47,110 nt of DNA. Origin: Bacillus sp. REN3 (GTDB taxonomy: Bacteria; Bacillota; Bacilli; Bacillales; Cytobacillaceae). Of the stretch, positions 1 to 8,240 are shown in pieces. Every line of letters begins with the position of its first letter. Positions within the stretch are counted from its first letter, which is position 1. The notes beneath the pieces were generated by a model. That model saw only the letters and a program-made list of their open reading frames with translations. It was not told the DNA's origin and ran no database searches. The position numbers were made by a program, and so were the translations under genes. The DNA lies in contig NZ_JAERSD010000019.1 in assembly GCF_017912555.1 (NCBI RefSeq), forward strand, positions 38,761-85,870. The letters run 5' to 3'.

Positions 1-566
1 CCAATCGAACTCAATAATCTCCCAATTATAGACGTTAATCTCCCGTTTGCCCATTTTTTGTAAATCCAGACCTGGAAATTAGCTTCCGCCTCATTAAAAA
101 TAACCAACAAGATCGAGTCCGCCGGCAAACTCCCTGGCATCGAATAAGAATATCCCACTGAAACTCATTATTCTCCCAAAAAGAAGCTGGAATCTCCTAA
201 TTCACACCGATATTCTCCCAATCCATCTCTATAATCTCCCAATTATAGCCGTTAATCTCCCGTTTGCCCATTTTTTGTAAATCCAGACCTAGAAATTAGC
301 TTCCGCCTCATCAAAAATAACCAACAAGATCAAGTCCGCCGGCAAACTCCCTGGCATCGAATAAGAATCTCCCACTGAAACTCATTATTCTCCCAAAAAG
401 AAGCTGGAATCTCCTAATTCACACCGATATTCTCTCAATCGAACTCAATAATCTCCCAATTATAGACGTTAATCTCCCGTTTGCCCATTTTTTGTAAATC
501 CAGACCTGGAAATTAGCTTCCGCCTCATCAAAAATAACCAACAAGATCGAGTCCGCCGGCAAACTC
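1..566. repeat. 217-bp tandem repeat, about 2.6 copies
   Basis: The string CCCAATTATA recurs at 21, 238 and 455, giving an exact 217-bp period. Copies differ by only scattered substitutions, for example TATAGACG versus TATAGCCG. Inside each unit the short motif AATCTCCC or ATTCTCCC recurs at irregular spacing, so the unit is itself built from a degenerate shorter repeat. The array enters from outside the window and ends near 566, just beyond the 3' end of the broken gene at 580-1183. No reading frame with a ribosome binding site crosses it. Function is unknown. Confidence 0.9.
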
Positions 567-579
567 GAAAATCTTACCA

Positions 580-1183
580 TCAGGTTAGCGTGACTATAAC
601 TCTCACCCCATATGGGTCTACCGCATCTCTTGCTTTAAAGCCTGTAAAGATTGCTTCCTTTATCGTGGCCATGGGACCTATTGAAGCCGAAATGTTCTGG
701 ATTTTGCAGCCGAATACCTGTGATAACTCTTCTACCAAACCTTCCCTGTCCACGATTATCTTCCGCCCAGCGAGAATTGTTCCTTCACTGGCATCATCGA
801 TTGCATCGTGTCTGGAGCTCTACCCGAAATTTGTATGGAGTAGAAAGAAAAGTTCTCCTCTCTCCGACACTTACTTTCCATCCCGCTTTTCTGGCATTCT
901 CACAAATTAAATCGTGTTGTTCTTTTGCCACTAGATACCCGATGTGGTCATAGACCGGTTTCTTTCCGTGCCCGAATGTAATATTTACTGCCCCTTTTCT
1001 TACTTCGATAATCCTAAACAAAATTTCCTTTTCTCGAAAATCATTCCATGTTAGTAATGGGTTGAATGTCTGGAATTCCCCATCATATTTGCCAGCCCGC
1101 AGCGATACACGGAACCCCTGTTCCACATAGAATTTTTCCGTTTCCTCTATGAACGGAGTCCAGAAATGCTAATGAAATAGCAT
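580..1183 (-). pseudogene. VOC (glyoxalase/bleomycin-resistance) family protein, doubly disrupted
   Basis: A good AGGAGG site lies 8 nt before an ATG at 1183, but the fifth codon is TAG (1169-1171). Reading on in the same frame gives HFWTPFIEETEKFYVEQGF and then a VOC-like core (YDHIGYLVAKEQHDLICE, GERRTFLSTPYKFRVELQ). Near 805-812 the frame breaks. The continuation DAIDDASEGTILAGRK, ending DPYGVRVIVTLT, lies in another frame and stops at 580. Together about 200 residues. The VOC assignment rests on the HIGYLV and TPYKFRVELQ patterns (known family style) and is moderate. Two independent lesions argue for real decay rather than one sequencing error. Confidence 0.65.
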
Positions 1184-1205
1184 GCAAGCCTTCCTCCTGA
1201 CTATG

Positions 1206-2035
1206 TTATCCTTTCCAATGATCCGGGACTTTCAGGTGCGCTGGTATTTTTGTCTGCATGTTTCCATTGGCTGAGTTGATCTGGGCCTGTGTCAAGAAGA
1301 TGCTTCCGGTAAGGTTCGCACCGCGAAGGTTCGTGTCCCTCATATCCGCTCCGATAAAATCCGAACATCTTAAATCAGCCTTGCTCAAGTCGGCAGCAAT
1401 CAAGAATGCGCCCCTAAGGTTTGCTCCGCGAAGATCGGCTCCTCTCAATTTTGCTCCTATCAGGTATCCACTTTTCTTCAGCTTTGTTTTTGGCGTATAT
1501 CCCAAACGGACCAATTCACTTGTTTTAAGAAGCAGCTCATTCACCTTTGCCCGATGGATTGGCAGATCGAGTGCTAAGAGGGCCTTTGGAGCAAGGCAGG
1601 CAATACCTTCAGTGTCTTCTTGTACATATGCCCCAAAGCGGGCGTCAGATCTTGTGTAGCTTCAAGTGACATAGCCTCTGCCAGGTAATAGAGCATTTCA
1701 TGGATTTGCTGCATGACATGGAAAACATCGAACATTTCCCTCGCCAGCTGCGGATTATCCCTCCAGTCTTTCCCTTGGTAGATATTCCTGGACACCCTCT
1801 GGCCGGCACCGAAACATTCATACACGGTACAGCCGCGAAACCCTTTGTTCCTGAGATCATGGTGAATTCCGCAACGATTATCAGCCTGCAGGTGCCTGCA
1901 TGGGATACCTCTATCTTTATTAAAAGCAAAATCAGCTGATTTTGCATATGGCAAGGCAGCACAGCACAATCCGAAGCAATTTTCACAATCAGCCGCCAAG
2001 TGGTACCCCCCGCTTTTTTCGCTGGCAGACATCAT
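1206..2035 (-). pseudogene. Cys-rich N-terminal domain plus pentapeptide-repeat protein, frameshifted
   Basis: The upstream part (2035-1574) reads a Cys-rich segment (ADCENCFGLCCAALPYAKSA, CRHLQADNRCGIH, GCTVYECFGAGQ) and a helical stretch, then ends prematurely after LPALLQRPS. The downstream part continues in another frame as APKALLALDLPIHRAKVNEL and then classic A(D/N)Lxx pentapeptides (GADLRGANLRGAFLIAADL), stopping at 1206. Bacillaceae homologues known to me are single proteins of about 270 residues with this order, so one indel near 1600-1630 has split the gene. The start is ATG 2035 after AAGGAGG; TTG 2038 is also possible. Function in the family is unknown; the cysteines may bind metal. 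It is probably transcribed with the gene at 2054-2333. Confidence 0.75.
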
Positions 2036-2053
2036 CAAGCTATTTCCTCCTTC

Positions 2054-2333
2054 TTATTCATCCCGTTTTTTAACTAAGCTGTAATAACCAAGCTTCAAGT
2101 TTTGATTTGGATCCTTTCCGAACTTGAAATCCTTCAATGCCATTTGCTGGATCTTCGTATATGCGACGATTGATTTTATTGAAACTTCTTCATCTATGTA
2201 TTCACTCCTATCGGATGTAATGAGGGAGCTTTTCTAAAAAAATGGTTTCAACCAATTGTGCCAGCTCGGGATCCCCACGCACGATGGAATTCAGAAAATC
2301 CTCAATTCCCCCCGACAACTTTGCCGTATCCAT
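2054..2333 (-). pseudogene. Small conserved protein of unknown function, split by a frameshift
   Basis: The first frame reads MDTAKLSGGIEDFLNSIV to LEKLPHYIR, then TAG near 2208. The next frame continues smoothly as SDRSEYIDEEVSIKSIVAY to YYSLVKKRDE, with TAA at 2054-2056. Joined, they make about 90 residues that look like one soluble helical protein. The stop lies 18 bp before the start of the pentapeptide-repeat gene, whose AAGGAGG site is in the gap, so the two were probably an operon. No strong ribosome binding site is seen; ATG 2339 is an alternative start. I do not recognise the family. Confidence 0.45.
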
Positions 2334-2454
2334 GATCATTTGGCAGAAAAGTCAGATCTTGTCTCCTGATCGTCTCAATCTCTTTTTACTCATTTTAATA
2401 TTTTTCACTATAAAAGGATTGAAAACTCGAAGCCATTGTCTATAAAAGCAGAGA

Positions 2455-2489
2455 TAAAAAAAGACTGCCTGTCAAACAAAAGGCAGCCT
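2455..2489 (-). terminator. Rho-independent terminator downstream of the PBP gene
   Basis: On the minus strand AGGCTGCCT and AGGCAGTCT form a 9-bp stem with one G-U pair, followed by a T run. It is about 320 bp past the PBP stop codon. I see no convincing gene in 2340-2807. A 51-codon basic frame at about 2510-2660 has no supporting features. Confidence 0.6.
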
Positions 2490-2807
2490 CTTGAAATTGT
2501 TCAAATCCGGGGGCCGTGGCAGCTCCGACGGGAACATACCCAAAAAGCTGCTGAAGCCCTTATAATTTTCCCTCTGCGCGGTCGCAGGGCTCCAACTCTG
2601 CGAATCACCTTACCATTGCTCTTCCTGACCTGCAACCACAACTGCTTTCTGATCATTCCCTTTTATAAAAGCTTTCCTTACTTGTCAATTGCCAATTAAT
2701 CATCAATCATAATGACTTCTCGAATATGCCCTCGTCCGCTTGTTGAAAAAAATACGCAGGATCAGCTGCCTTTTTAGCGTGCAAATCAGATTAGACGTGT
2801 AAAATCC

Positions 2808-4799
2808 TCACCAATTCTCATAGAATTTCCTTGTCATTTCAACCGGGATGTTGCTCCCGCCTCTGTTGTGGACGTTTTCTACAAGCATTGCCACGACCAT
2901 GGCAGGATCTTTCTGGTCATATGAAACGAATGAGCCATTCTCCGTTCCGGTTGTGCCTTGCTTTGATTTTATTTCTGCTGTACCTGTCTTGCCTGCAATC
3001 TCCATTCCTTCTACAGCCGCTTTTTTGGCCGTTCCCTCTGTGACGACTTTCCTTAGATTCTTTTTCAGCAGCTGGGCATCTTCTTTCGAAAGCAAATCTG
3101 TTTTCCATTCTTTTTCCTTCTCGCCAAACAATAGGACGGGCTCCATCATGGTTCCCTCATTCACGATAACGCTATAGGAACTGGCAAGATGCAGGACACT
3201 CATTAACACTTCTCCCTGCCCGAATGAAGAGTCTGCCAGCTGGATGTCCGATTTGATTTTTCCGTCGTTCGAGACCTGTGATGGAGTAAGCGGGTAGTTA
3301 AAAGGAAGTTCTTCTCCAAAGCCGAATTCCTTAAGTCCGCTGATGAATTTATCTGCCCCAAGCTCCAATGCGGCCTGTGCAAAATAAATGTTGTCAGATA
3401 GCTTTATGGCACTTTCAAGATCAACAGTTTCATCATGCTCATTGACTCTTGTAACCTTGTAATTCCCCCATGAAGCATCCTTCTGCCACTGCTTCCCCGA
3501 TATTCGGTAGACCTTTTCAGGATCGAAACCATTCTTCAATAAAACCGATGAGGTGATTGCTTTCATTGTCGAACCTGGCGCGTATGCAATAGTAAAGCGA
3601 TTTAACAGCGGCTTTTTAGGGTTGTCGTCTAACTGCTTATAGTTTTTTGACGAAATGCCTAATTCAAATTCATTTGGGTCAAAAGAAGGACTGCTTAGCA
3701 AGCTTAGCACTTCCCCAGTCGCTGGATTGATGATACTCGCCGCACCTGCTTCCCCCTTCATCTGGCCGTACAGTGTTTTCTGCATTTCGGCATCTATCGT
3801 CAATTTTATGGTTTCCCCGTCTTTTTTGGGGATTTCAGCGGCTGTTACGACATCGCCATTCCCTTTAGCGATGTATATGCCGATTCCATTCTTTCCACGG
3901 AGCTTTTCCTCGTAAAGCTGCTCCACGCCCCTAATTCCGATTCGATCAGCTTTTGTATACCCTTTGTCTTTGAGTTTCTCCAACTTTTCCGCGGTAATCG
4001 TGCCTGTGTGGCCGATCAGATGGGCAGTTGCTTCAGCGAATGGATATTCCCTTGCCTCCGTTTTCGGTGCACGCACCCCAGGAATACTGACCATCTCCTG
4101 TGCCTTCTTTTGCTGGGTCAAAGGTACTTTCTTCAATGGAACGAACAAATCTGGCTTCACCCAGGGCTGATTCATTTGTTTCTCGATGTATTCCGGGGTC
4201 AATTCAAGGAGCTGACTCAGCTTACCTAAATCATCAGGGTTGAATTCCTGTGGTACAACCCCTACTTCATATGACTCTCCATTGATGGCCAGAGGCAAGT
4301 CATTGCGGTCATAGATTTCGCCGCGTATCGCCGGATCATTGACCAGTCGGACCTTATCCCCCTGTTGAAGATTCGGCAAAATGAATGAGGGGTTCCACTC
4401 GACAAACCAGTCTTCAGTCTCCTCTCTTTCCTCCCTCGTCAAGGTAACTTTCTTTTCATAGTCGATTTTGCCGGCAACCGTATCCATCTGGATCCTGATT
4501 GGCAGCTTCACTTTCTTTTTATCATCCCACTCTTTTTCATCTTTTGGTTCTTTGTAGGAAACCTTAACATTTTTCACTCCAAGATCATCGTAAAGGTTCT
4601 TATAGCGATCGGTGAAGTCTTCCTCCATGTATGTCTCCGTTGAAGTGGTAGCTAAATAATCATCGTACATTTTTTCAAAGTTTTGCTTATTCCAAAGTCC
4701 TATGTACTCCTTCAGCCGATCATCCGGCTGCGGTTTCTCCTGGCATGAAACCAACAAAAATGCGGCAGCTGTGATAAGTAAAAACATGATTTTTTTCAT
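2808..4799 (-). CDS. pbpC: Penicillin-binding protein, class B transpeptidase lipoprotein (PBP3/MecA-type)
   Basis: 663 residues. It cross-links peptidoglycan on the outer face of the membrane. The N-terminus is a lipoprotein signal with lipobox LVSC (Cys19). Next come an NTF2-like MecA N-terminal domain (about 25-140), a PBP dimerisation domain (about 150-320) and the transpeptidase domain (about 340-655). All three active-site motifs are visible: S410-T-M-K413, S468-D-N470 and K604-T-G606. Length and order match B. subtilis PBP3 (PbpC) and the low-affinity MecA/PBP5 group. The start ATG follows AGGAAGAG. It is monocistronic with a terminator at 2455-2489. The MITE-like repeat at 4849-5073 lies immediately upstream, so the promoter is in or beyond that element. 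The family call is firm; beta-lactam affinity cannot be read from sequence. Confidence 0.93.
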   Translation of the reverse strand: MKKIMFLLITAAAFLLVSCQEKPQPDDRLKEYIGLWNKQNFEKMYDDYLATTSTETYMEEDFTDRYKNLYDDLGVKNVKVSYKEPKDEKEWDDKKKVKLPIRIQMDTVAGKIDYEKKVTLTREEREETEDWFVEWNPSFILPNLQQGDKVRLVNDPAIRGEIYDRNDLPLAINGESYEVGVVPQEFNPDDLGKLSQLLELTPEYIEKQMNQPWVKPDLFVPLKKVPLTQQKKAQEMVSIPGVRAPKTEAREYPFAEATAHLIGHTGTITAEKLEKLKDKGYTKADRIGIRGVEQLYEEKLRGKNGIGIYIAKGNGDVVTAAEIPKKDGETIKLTIDAEMQKTLYGQMKGEAGAASIINPATGEVLSLLSSPSFDPNEFELGISSKNYKQLDDNPKKPLLNRFTIAYAPGSTMKAITSSVLLKNGFDPEKVYRISGKQWQKDASWGNYKVTRVNEHDETVDLESAIKLSDNIYFAQAALELGADKFISGLKEFGFGEELPFNYPLTPSQVSNDGKIKSDIQLADSSFGQGEVLMSVLHLASSYSVIVNEGTMMEPVLLFGEKEKEWKTDLLSKEDAQLLKKNLRKVVTEGTAKKAAVEGMEIAGKTGTAEIKSKQGTTGTENGSFVSYDQKDPAMVVAMLVENVHNRGGSNIPVEMTRKFYENW

Positions 4800-4848
4800 T
4801 TATCTCTTCCTTTTTTGTTTTGATTCCTTTAAATTTTCTTTTTCCCTA

Positions 4849-5073
4849 GGCTATGTTAAATTTGATTGTTGATTTCCACTCCATGCACTTCGACCGACAA
4901 GAAGTCCTAGTGCCGAATTTGCCGCAGGACGCGGCGGTTTTAGTCGGCCGCTTTCCGCGGACGTGCCGGAGAGCCTCCTTGGTCTCCCCCTGCCCAGTTA
5001 GCCCACGAGAGGCTGTGAGCCTTCCGCTCCAACCGACAGGTATCAATAATCAACGCTGGTCTTTAACATAGCC
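4849..5073. repeat. MITE-like 225-bp element with terminal inverted repeats
   Basis: The ends are perfect 12-bp inverted repeats: GGCTATGTTAAA at 4849-4860 and TTTAACATAGCC at 5062-5073. Subterminal parts (TTGATTGTTGATTTCC on the left, ATAATCAACGCTGGTC on the right) recur in a shortened copy at 16251-16324. The GC-rich centre contains CCGCTTTCCGCGGACGTGCC, related to the element at 15181-15312. There is no coding capacity for a transposase, so any movement would be in trans. The right end overlaps the 3' end of the gene at 5050-5445. Confidence 0.8.
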
Positions 5074-5445
5074 TTTCGCTAAATAACCGAGCAGCAAATA
5101 GAGCAGACCTGTCAACAAACTGTACATTCCGGCACGTATTCCCAGTGACCCGATAGAGTATAGCGCGAACATTGTAAGGACCATCCCTGTCAAAAAACAA
5201 AAGGGTGGATAAATGACGTGCCATATCTTATGATCCAACATGAATACCCCGATTACAGTCAATAGGCCGATTCCAAATAATATGACGAATATAAACAGCA
5301 AATGGTTGCTGTTTGACCCTGCCGCAGATGAATTTAAAGCCGATCCCGACATGTTGGCAAAAAGCCCTAAAAGGCCAATCCACAATCCGCCGATTATTAC
5401 CATTAGCCCAACGATCACACCTATTGCTTTGGCATAAACGGTCAT
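5050..5445 (-). CDS. Small four-helix membrane protein of unknown function
   Basis: 131 residues with four hydrophobic segments (about 8-30, 48-68, 78-98 and 103-123) and short polar connections, including an Asn/Ser-rich loop around 35-47. The ATG follows GAAGGTGAATT. No family is recognised. The last codons (GYVKDQR and TGA) lie inside the right end of the repeat element at 4849-5073, so the native C-terminus has probably been replaced by repeat-encoded sequence. Confidence 0.7.
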   Translation of the reverse strand: MTVYAKAIGVIVGLMVIIGGLWIGLLGLFANMSGSALNSSAAGSNSNHLLFIFVILFGIGLLTVIGVFMLDHKIWHVIYPPFCFLTGMVLTMFALYSIGSLGIRAGMYSLLTGLLYLLLGYLAKGYVKDQR

Positions 5446-5471
5446 AATTCACCTTCCCCCATCGATTAAAG

Positions 5472-5772
5472 TTACATTTTCATCTCATTCGTTTTTGCCG
5501 GGAAGCCCATTTTCTCATAAAGGGGGCGTCCATCCTCTGAGGCATGCAGCCAGATTCTTTTTGCTCCCATCTTGCGGCTGTCTTCAATGCATAAGCCGCC
5601 TTGCAAGCCCTCTCCCCTTGAAATTTGGTACTGTATACATGTTCAGGATATAAGCTTCGATTCCTCCTGGATTGCCTGTATAAGGCGGGCTCCTGAATAA
5701 AACTATACCGCTGATTGCAACCGTCATTCCTGCCGCCATTGCCATAAAGTATACACAGACTCCAGATAGCAT
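5472..5772 (-). pseudogene. GNAT acetyltransferase remnant, 5'-truncated and frameshifted
   Basis: One frame carries the acetyl-CoA-binding part of a GNAT enzyme (GGIEAYILNMYTVPNFKGRG, LARRLMH) and stops near 5587. The next frame continues CIEDSRKMGAKRIWLHASED and GRPLYEKMGF, ending at TAA 5472-5474. The R/Q-x-x-G-x-G/A-type loop is present as KGRGLA. The N-terminal strand and helices expected ahead of SGIVLF are missing. It is a dead gene or a truncated fragment with a one-base error. Confidence 0.75.
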
Positions 5773-6124
5773 CGTTAGACATGAAACATATACATATTCA
5801 AACTTAATCTACGCCATAGCTTCCATTGAAAAGGATTCCAATACTGACATACCTACTCAAAAGTTTGAAGGAGATATTTCCCTTTTCAAATCCAGAGACA
5901 TTCCTGTCCATCATCGACTATTTCGTTATCTGATCGGTGAATTCCTTTTTCCTTATATTAAAATGCAGCGTTTGCTATTTGGAAACTTTCATAATAGGAT
6001 ACTGCCTTATTCCTCCGATGATTTGATACAAGCTGAAGGGACATCTGTCCATCCCATGTCTGCTTCAATCAATCCATCTTCGTTCTGGCGTTTACGTACT
6101 GCACAAAAAATCAAGAATGCTTGA
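5762..6124 (+). other. Long open frame without a start, possible gene remnant
   Basis: 121 codons are open on the plus strand, ending FWRLRTAQKIKNA at a TGA (6122-6124). There is no start codon with a ribosome binding site; the first Met leaves only about 55 codons. The peptide (VHHRLFRYLIGEFLFPYIK, GTSVHPMSASINPSS) looks protein-like, but I recognise no family. An overlapping minus-strand frame at 6007-6240 is equally unsupported. It could be the 3' end of a lost gene or chance. Confidence 0.2.
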
Positions 6125-6296
6125 CGAATTTCCAAAAGACAATCAATACCAAGGATAAAAGGACATTGCCAACGGAACATTACCAGCCATTCATAGACGG
6201 TAATATCCTGAATTTGCAGAATGGACGAAGGTTGAACCACAAAAGGGCATCACATAGCGATAAAACCGCACTGGCCAAATCCGTGCGGTCTCCCTT

Positions 6297-6515
6297 TTAG
6301 GCTTCGTCTTCTTTTTTCACTTTCAAATCTGCGAAAAAGGTACCGGCCAACAGTAAACTGAATGGCGATAAGAACAACAGAATCAACCCGTATAAAAAAT
6401 TCTTTTCCATAAAGAAAGAGATTGAAGCGAAAAGACAAATTACAAAAGAAAAAGAAAAAAAGATTCCTGCGAAAAAGCTTTTGGCTTTTTCCGCTAAGTC
6501 AAATAGGAACAACAA
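6297..6515 (-). CDS. Very small two-helix membrane protein
   Basis: About 72 residues from a TTG at 6515. GGAGG lies 5 nt upstream, which makes TTG better supported than the ATG at 6527 because that ATG overlaps the GGAGG. Two hydrophobic segments (about residues 13-33 and 36-58) are followed by a charged tail (DLKVKKEDEA). No family is recognised and no neighbour suggests a role. Confidence 0.5.
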   Translation of the reverse strand: MLFLFDLAEKAKSFFAGIFFSFSFVICLFASISFFMEKNFLYGLILLFLSPFSLLLAGTFFADLKVKKEDEA

Positions 6516-6712
6516 CCCAACCTCCATTTTTCAACATCTGCTGGCCAGAATGTCAAGACCGACTACCCTGGCCATTTCTCCATGCATTCAATTCCAATCC
6601 CCTTTTAATTCTGGCTTATCTTATGGAATAAGATATGTACCACTATTCTTTTTTCTTTTCCTCCTTCACTTCATCATTAGAATACCTGCCTATCAGTTTC
6701 CGTAATATCCTT

Positions 6713-7624
6713 TTAGGAAATTTGTTCTGCAACTTCTTTATTCTCTTTTTTACTAAAGGTCCAGTTCACAAGGAATATCCCTGTGAAAATCAATGCTCCA
6801 CCGGCATATACATACCATTCCACGACTTCGCCAAGCAGCAGCCAGCCTGTCAGCACACCGAAAAAAGGTGCCAGGAACAGGAATGCGCTTGTCTTGCCTG
6901 GATCGCCTTGATTGATGAGATAAAACCAGATCGTGAATTGAACAATGGAGGCCATGATGGCGAGCCACAGAATAATGGCGATTGATGCCCCGTTGATCTC
7001 CAGGCGCGGGGTTTCAAGCGTTACTCCCATCAGTAATAATGCCGTGCCTCCGAACAGCATCTGATAGGCTGTCAGCACCCAGACATTGAGCTGGTGGCCC
7101 CATTGCTTGATCAGAATGGTCGCAATCGACCATGACACAGCCGCTCCCAACCCTAGTAATGTACCTGAACTGAATTGCATATGGAAGCCAAGCGTAACGA
7201 ATACCCCAAGGATTCCGATTACCGCTCCCATCCATTGCATAAGCATATAACGGATTCCAAGGAAAATGGTGCCAAGGATCACCACGAGCAGCGGATTGGT
7301 AAAGGTCAGGATCGAGGATTCCCCGGCTGTAATGGTCCTTAGGCTGAGGAAAATACAGGCCATAACACCAGCAGTCTGGAACATGCCAATCGCGAATATT
7401 TTTGCCCAGTTCCTTAACGATGCCGGATGTGGTTTGTTCTTCACAGCCAATGCCATGATCAGTCCAGCCAAAGTAAACCTTAAGCCAACCAATAAAAGCG
7501 GGGATACATATACCAAACCCATTTTTCCAACCGTAAAAGAAGAGCCCATCAGAAAGGTCGTTGCGATGACAAGTATCCCGTACATGAATGGTGCCAATCC
7601 ATTTTTGGGAGTGAAAATATCCAT
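6713..7624 (-). CDS. EamA/DMT-superfamily permease
   Basis: 303 residues with ten predicted transmembrane helices, formed by two EamA repeats (about 10-140 and 155-290). It is a drug/metabolite exporter-type membrane protein of unknown substrate. Typical EamA features include the GSSFTVGKMGL first helix, the LRFTLAGLIMA segment and the repeat-2 counterpart around SIVQFTIWFYLINQGDPGKTSAFLFLAPFF (shown only in part: TIWFYLINQGDPGKTSAF). The ATG at 7624 follows GGGAGGAC with 6-nt spacing, better than the in-frame ATG upstream at 7660. It appears monocistronic. Confidence 0.88.
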   Translation of the reverse strand: MDIFTPKNGLAPFMYGILVIATTFLMGSSFTVGKMGLVYVSPLLLVGLRFTLAGLIMALAVKNKPHPASLRNWAKIFAIGMFQTAGVMACIFLSLRTITAGESSILTFTNPLLVVILGTIFLGIRYMLMQWMGAVIGILGVFVTLGFHMQFSSGTLLGLGAAVSWSIATILIKQWGHQLNVWVLTAYQMLFGGTALLLMGVTLETPRLEINGASIAIILWLAIMASIVQFTIWFYLINQGDPGKTSAFLFLAPFFGVLTGWLLLGEVVEWYVYAGGALIFTGIFLVNWTFSKKENKEVAEQIS

Positions 7625-7792
7625 TTGATTGTCCTCCCAGCTAGTTTTTACTATAAGCATTATATAAATATTCTTCTTATGCAGACTGGATTCCTTTAGA
7701 ATTTTCCATTAAATCAGGCAAAACGATTGAAAGGATACGACCTTAGGAGGGATTTAGCAGAGATCAAAATACAGAGCATTGCCCTGGCACAC

Positions 7793-7824
7793 ATAAAAAA
7801 AGACATCTCCAAAAGGAAATGCCT
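7793..7824 (-). terminator. Rho-independent terminator after the IDEAL-domain gene
   Basis: On the minus strand AGGCATTTCC, a TTTT loop and GGAGATGTCT form a 10-bp stem with two G-U pairs, followed by a run of T. It lies 9 nt past the stop codon of the gene at 7833-8165 and closes the rpiA-spx-rrf2-IDEAL block. Confidence 0.85.
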
Positions 7825-7832
7825 CTTATCCA

Positions 7833-8165
7833 TTATTTCGCTCCACTAACGAGCTCCTCCATAGATTTCAGCTTAGAGGAGAGTTCCAGGAACCATTCCT
7901 CGTCTCCTGTCATCAGTGCAAGGTCGATCAGGAAGCGAATTTGTTCTTTATTTTTCACCTTGGCGGCTGGGATTCCTTCCACATATTTAAGGCCGATTAC
8001 CACTGTTTGCCCGACAACTTCATCAATATCGCTTGTTACAACATTTATGTTCACGAGCCCGTTAATGATGTCCAAGGATTCGATATAGCCGAGGATCAAT
8101 TCTCCTTCTTTCAATTTCGTTTTGACCCAATCGCCCCTTTTCAGGATTGGTTTTTCATCGAGCAT
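7833..8165 (-). CDS. IDEAL-domain protein with an N-terminal beta-rich segment
   Basis: 110 residues. The C-terminal part (about 73-104) matches the IDEAL domain: an amphipathic helical hairpin with the signature IDLAL at 80-84, acidic GDEEWFLEL and further charged residues. The N-terminal part (about 5-70) reads as a small beta barrel (KRGDWVKTKLKEGELILGYI, VVGQTVVIGLKYV). IDEAL domains are known as short adaptor modules in Firmicutes; partners are unknown here. The start ATG 8165 follows AGGTG with 7-nt spacing; an in-frame upstream extension reads through the operator and is rejected. It has its own copy of the dyad at 8196-8218 and a terminator, so it can be transcribed alone or with the Rrf2 gene. 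Inference: an effector or adaptor in the Spx-linked stress response. Confidence 0.85.
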   Translation of the reverse strand: MLDEKPILKRGDWVKTKLKEGELILGYIESLDIINGLVNINVVTSDIDEVVGQTVVIGLKYVEGIPAAKVKNKEQIRFLIDLALMTGDEEWFLELSSKLKSMEELVSGAK

Positions 8166-8195
8166 CTTGTTCACCTGCCTGACAGTTTTTTTGAA

Positions 8196-8218
8196 ACTGT
8201 AATATATTTCGTTACATT
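8196..8218 (-). promoter_or_regulatory. Third Rrf2-type operator, before the IDEAL-domain gene
   Basis: ACTGTAA (8196-8202), nine bases, TTACATT (8212-8218). It matches the operators at 8714-8736 and 9927-9949 except for one base in the second arm, with the same 9-bp spacer. On the minus strand the dyad overlaps an AT-rich -10-like stretch (ATATAT), and TTGCCA lies about 18 bp upstream. It sits between the Rrf2 stop and the IDEAL-domain start. Confidence 0.7.
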
Positions 8219-8240
8219 TGTTCCGTGGCAAAACCCAAGT

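Noticed and set aside
590-953. Plus-strand frames of about 100 codons
   Set aside because: They are antisense shadows of the VOC pseudogene and lack start signals.
2500-2700. Small basic 51-codon protein on the minus strand (MIRKQLWLQVRKSNGKV)
   Set aside because: Biased composition, no homology recognised, and position inside the 3' untranslated region before a terminator.
6007-6240. Minus-strand 77-codon frame
   Set aside because: No ribosome binding site, no recognised family, and it overlaps an equally unsupported plus-strand frame.
7833-8231. Longer IDEAL-domain protein starting at 8231
   Set aside because: The extra codons read through the operator and have no ribosome binding site; ATG 8165 has one.
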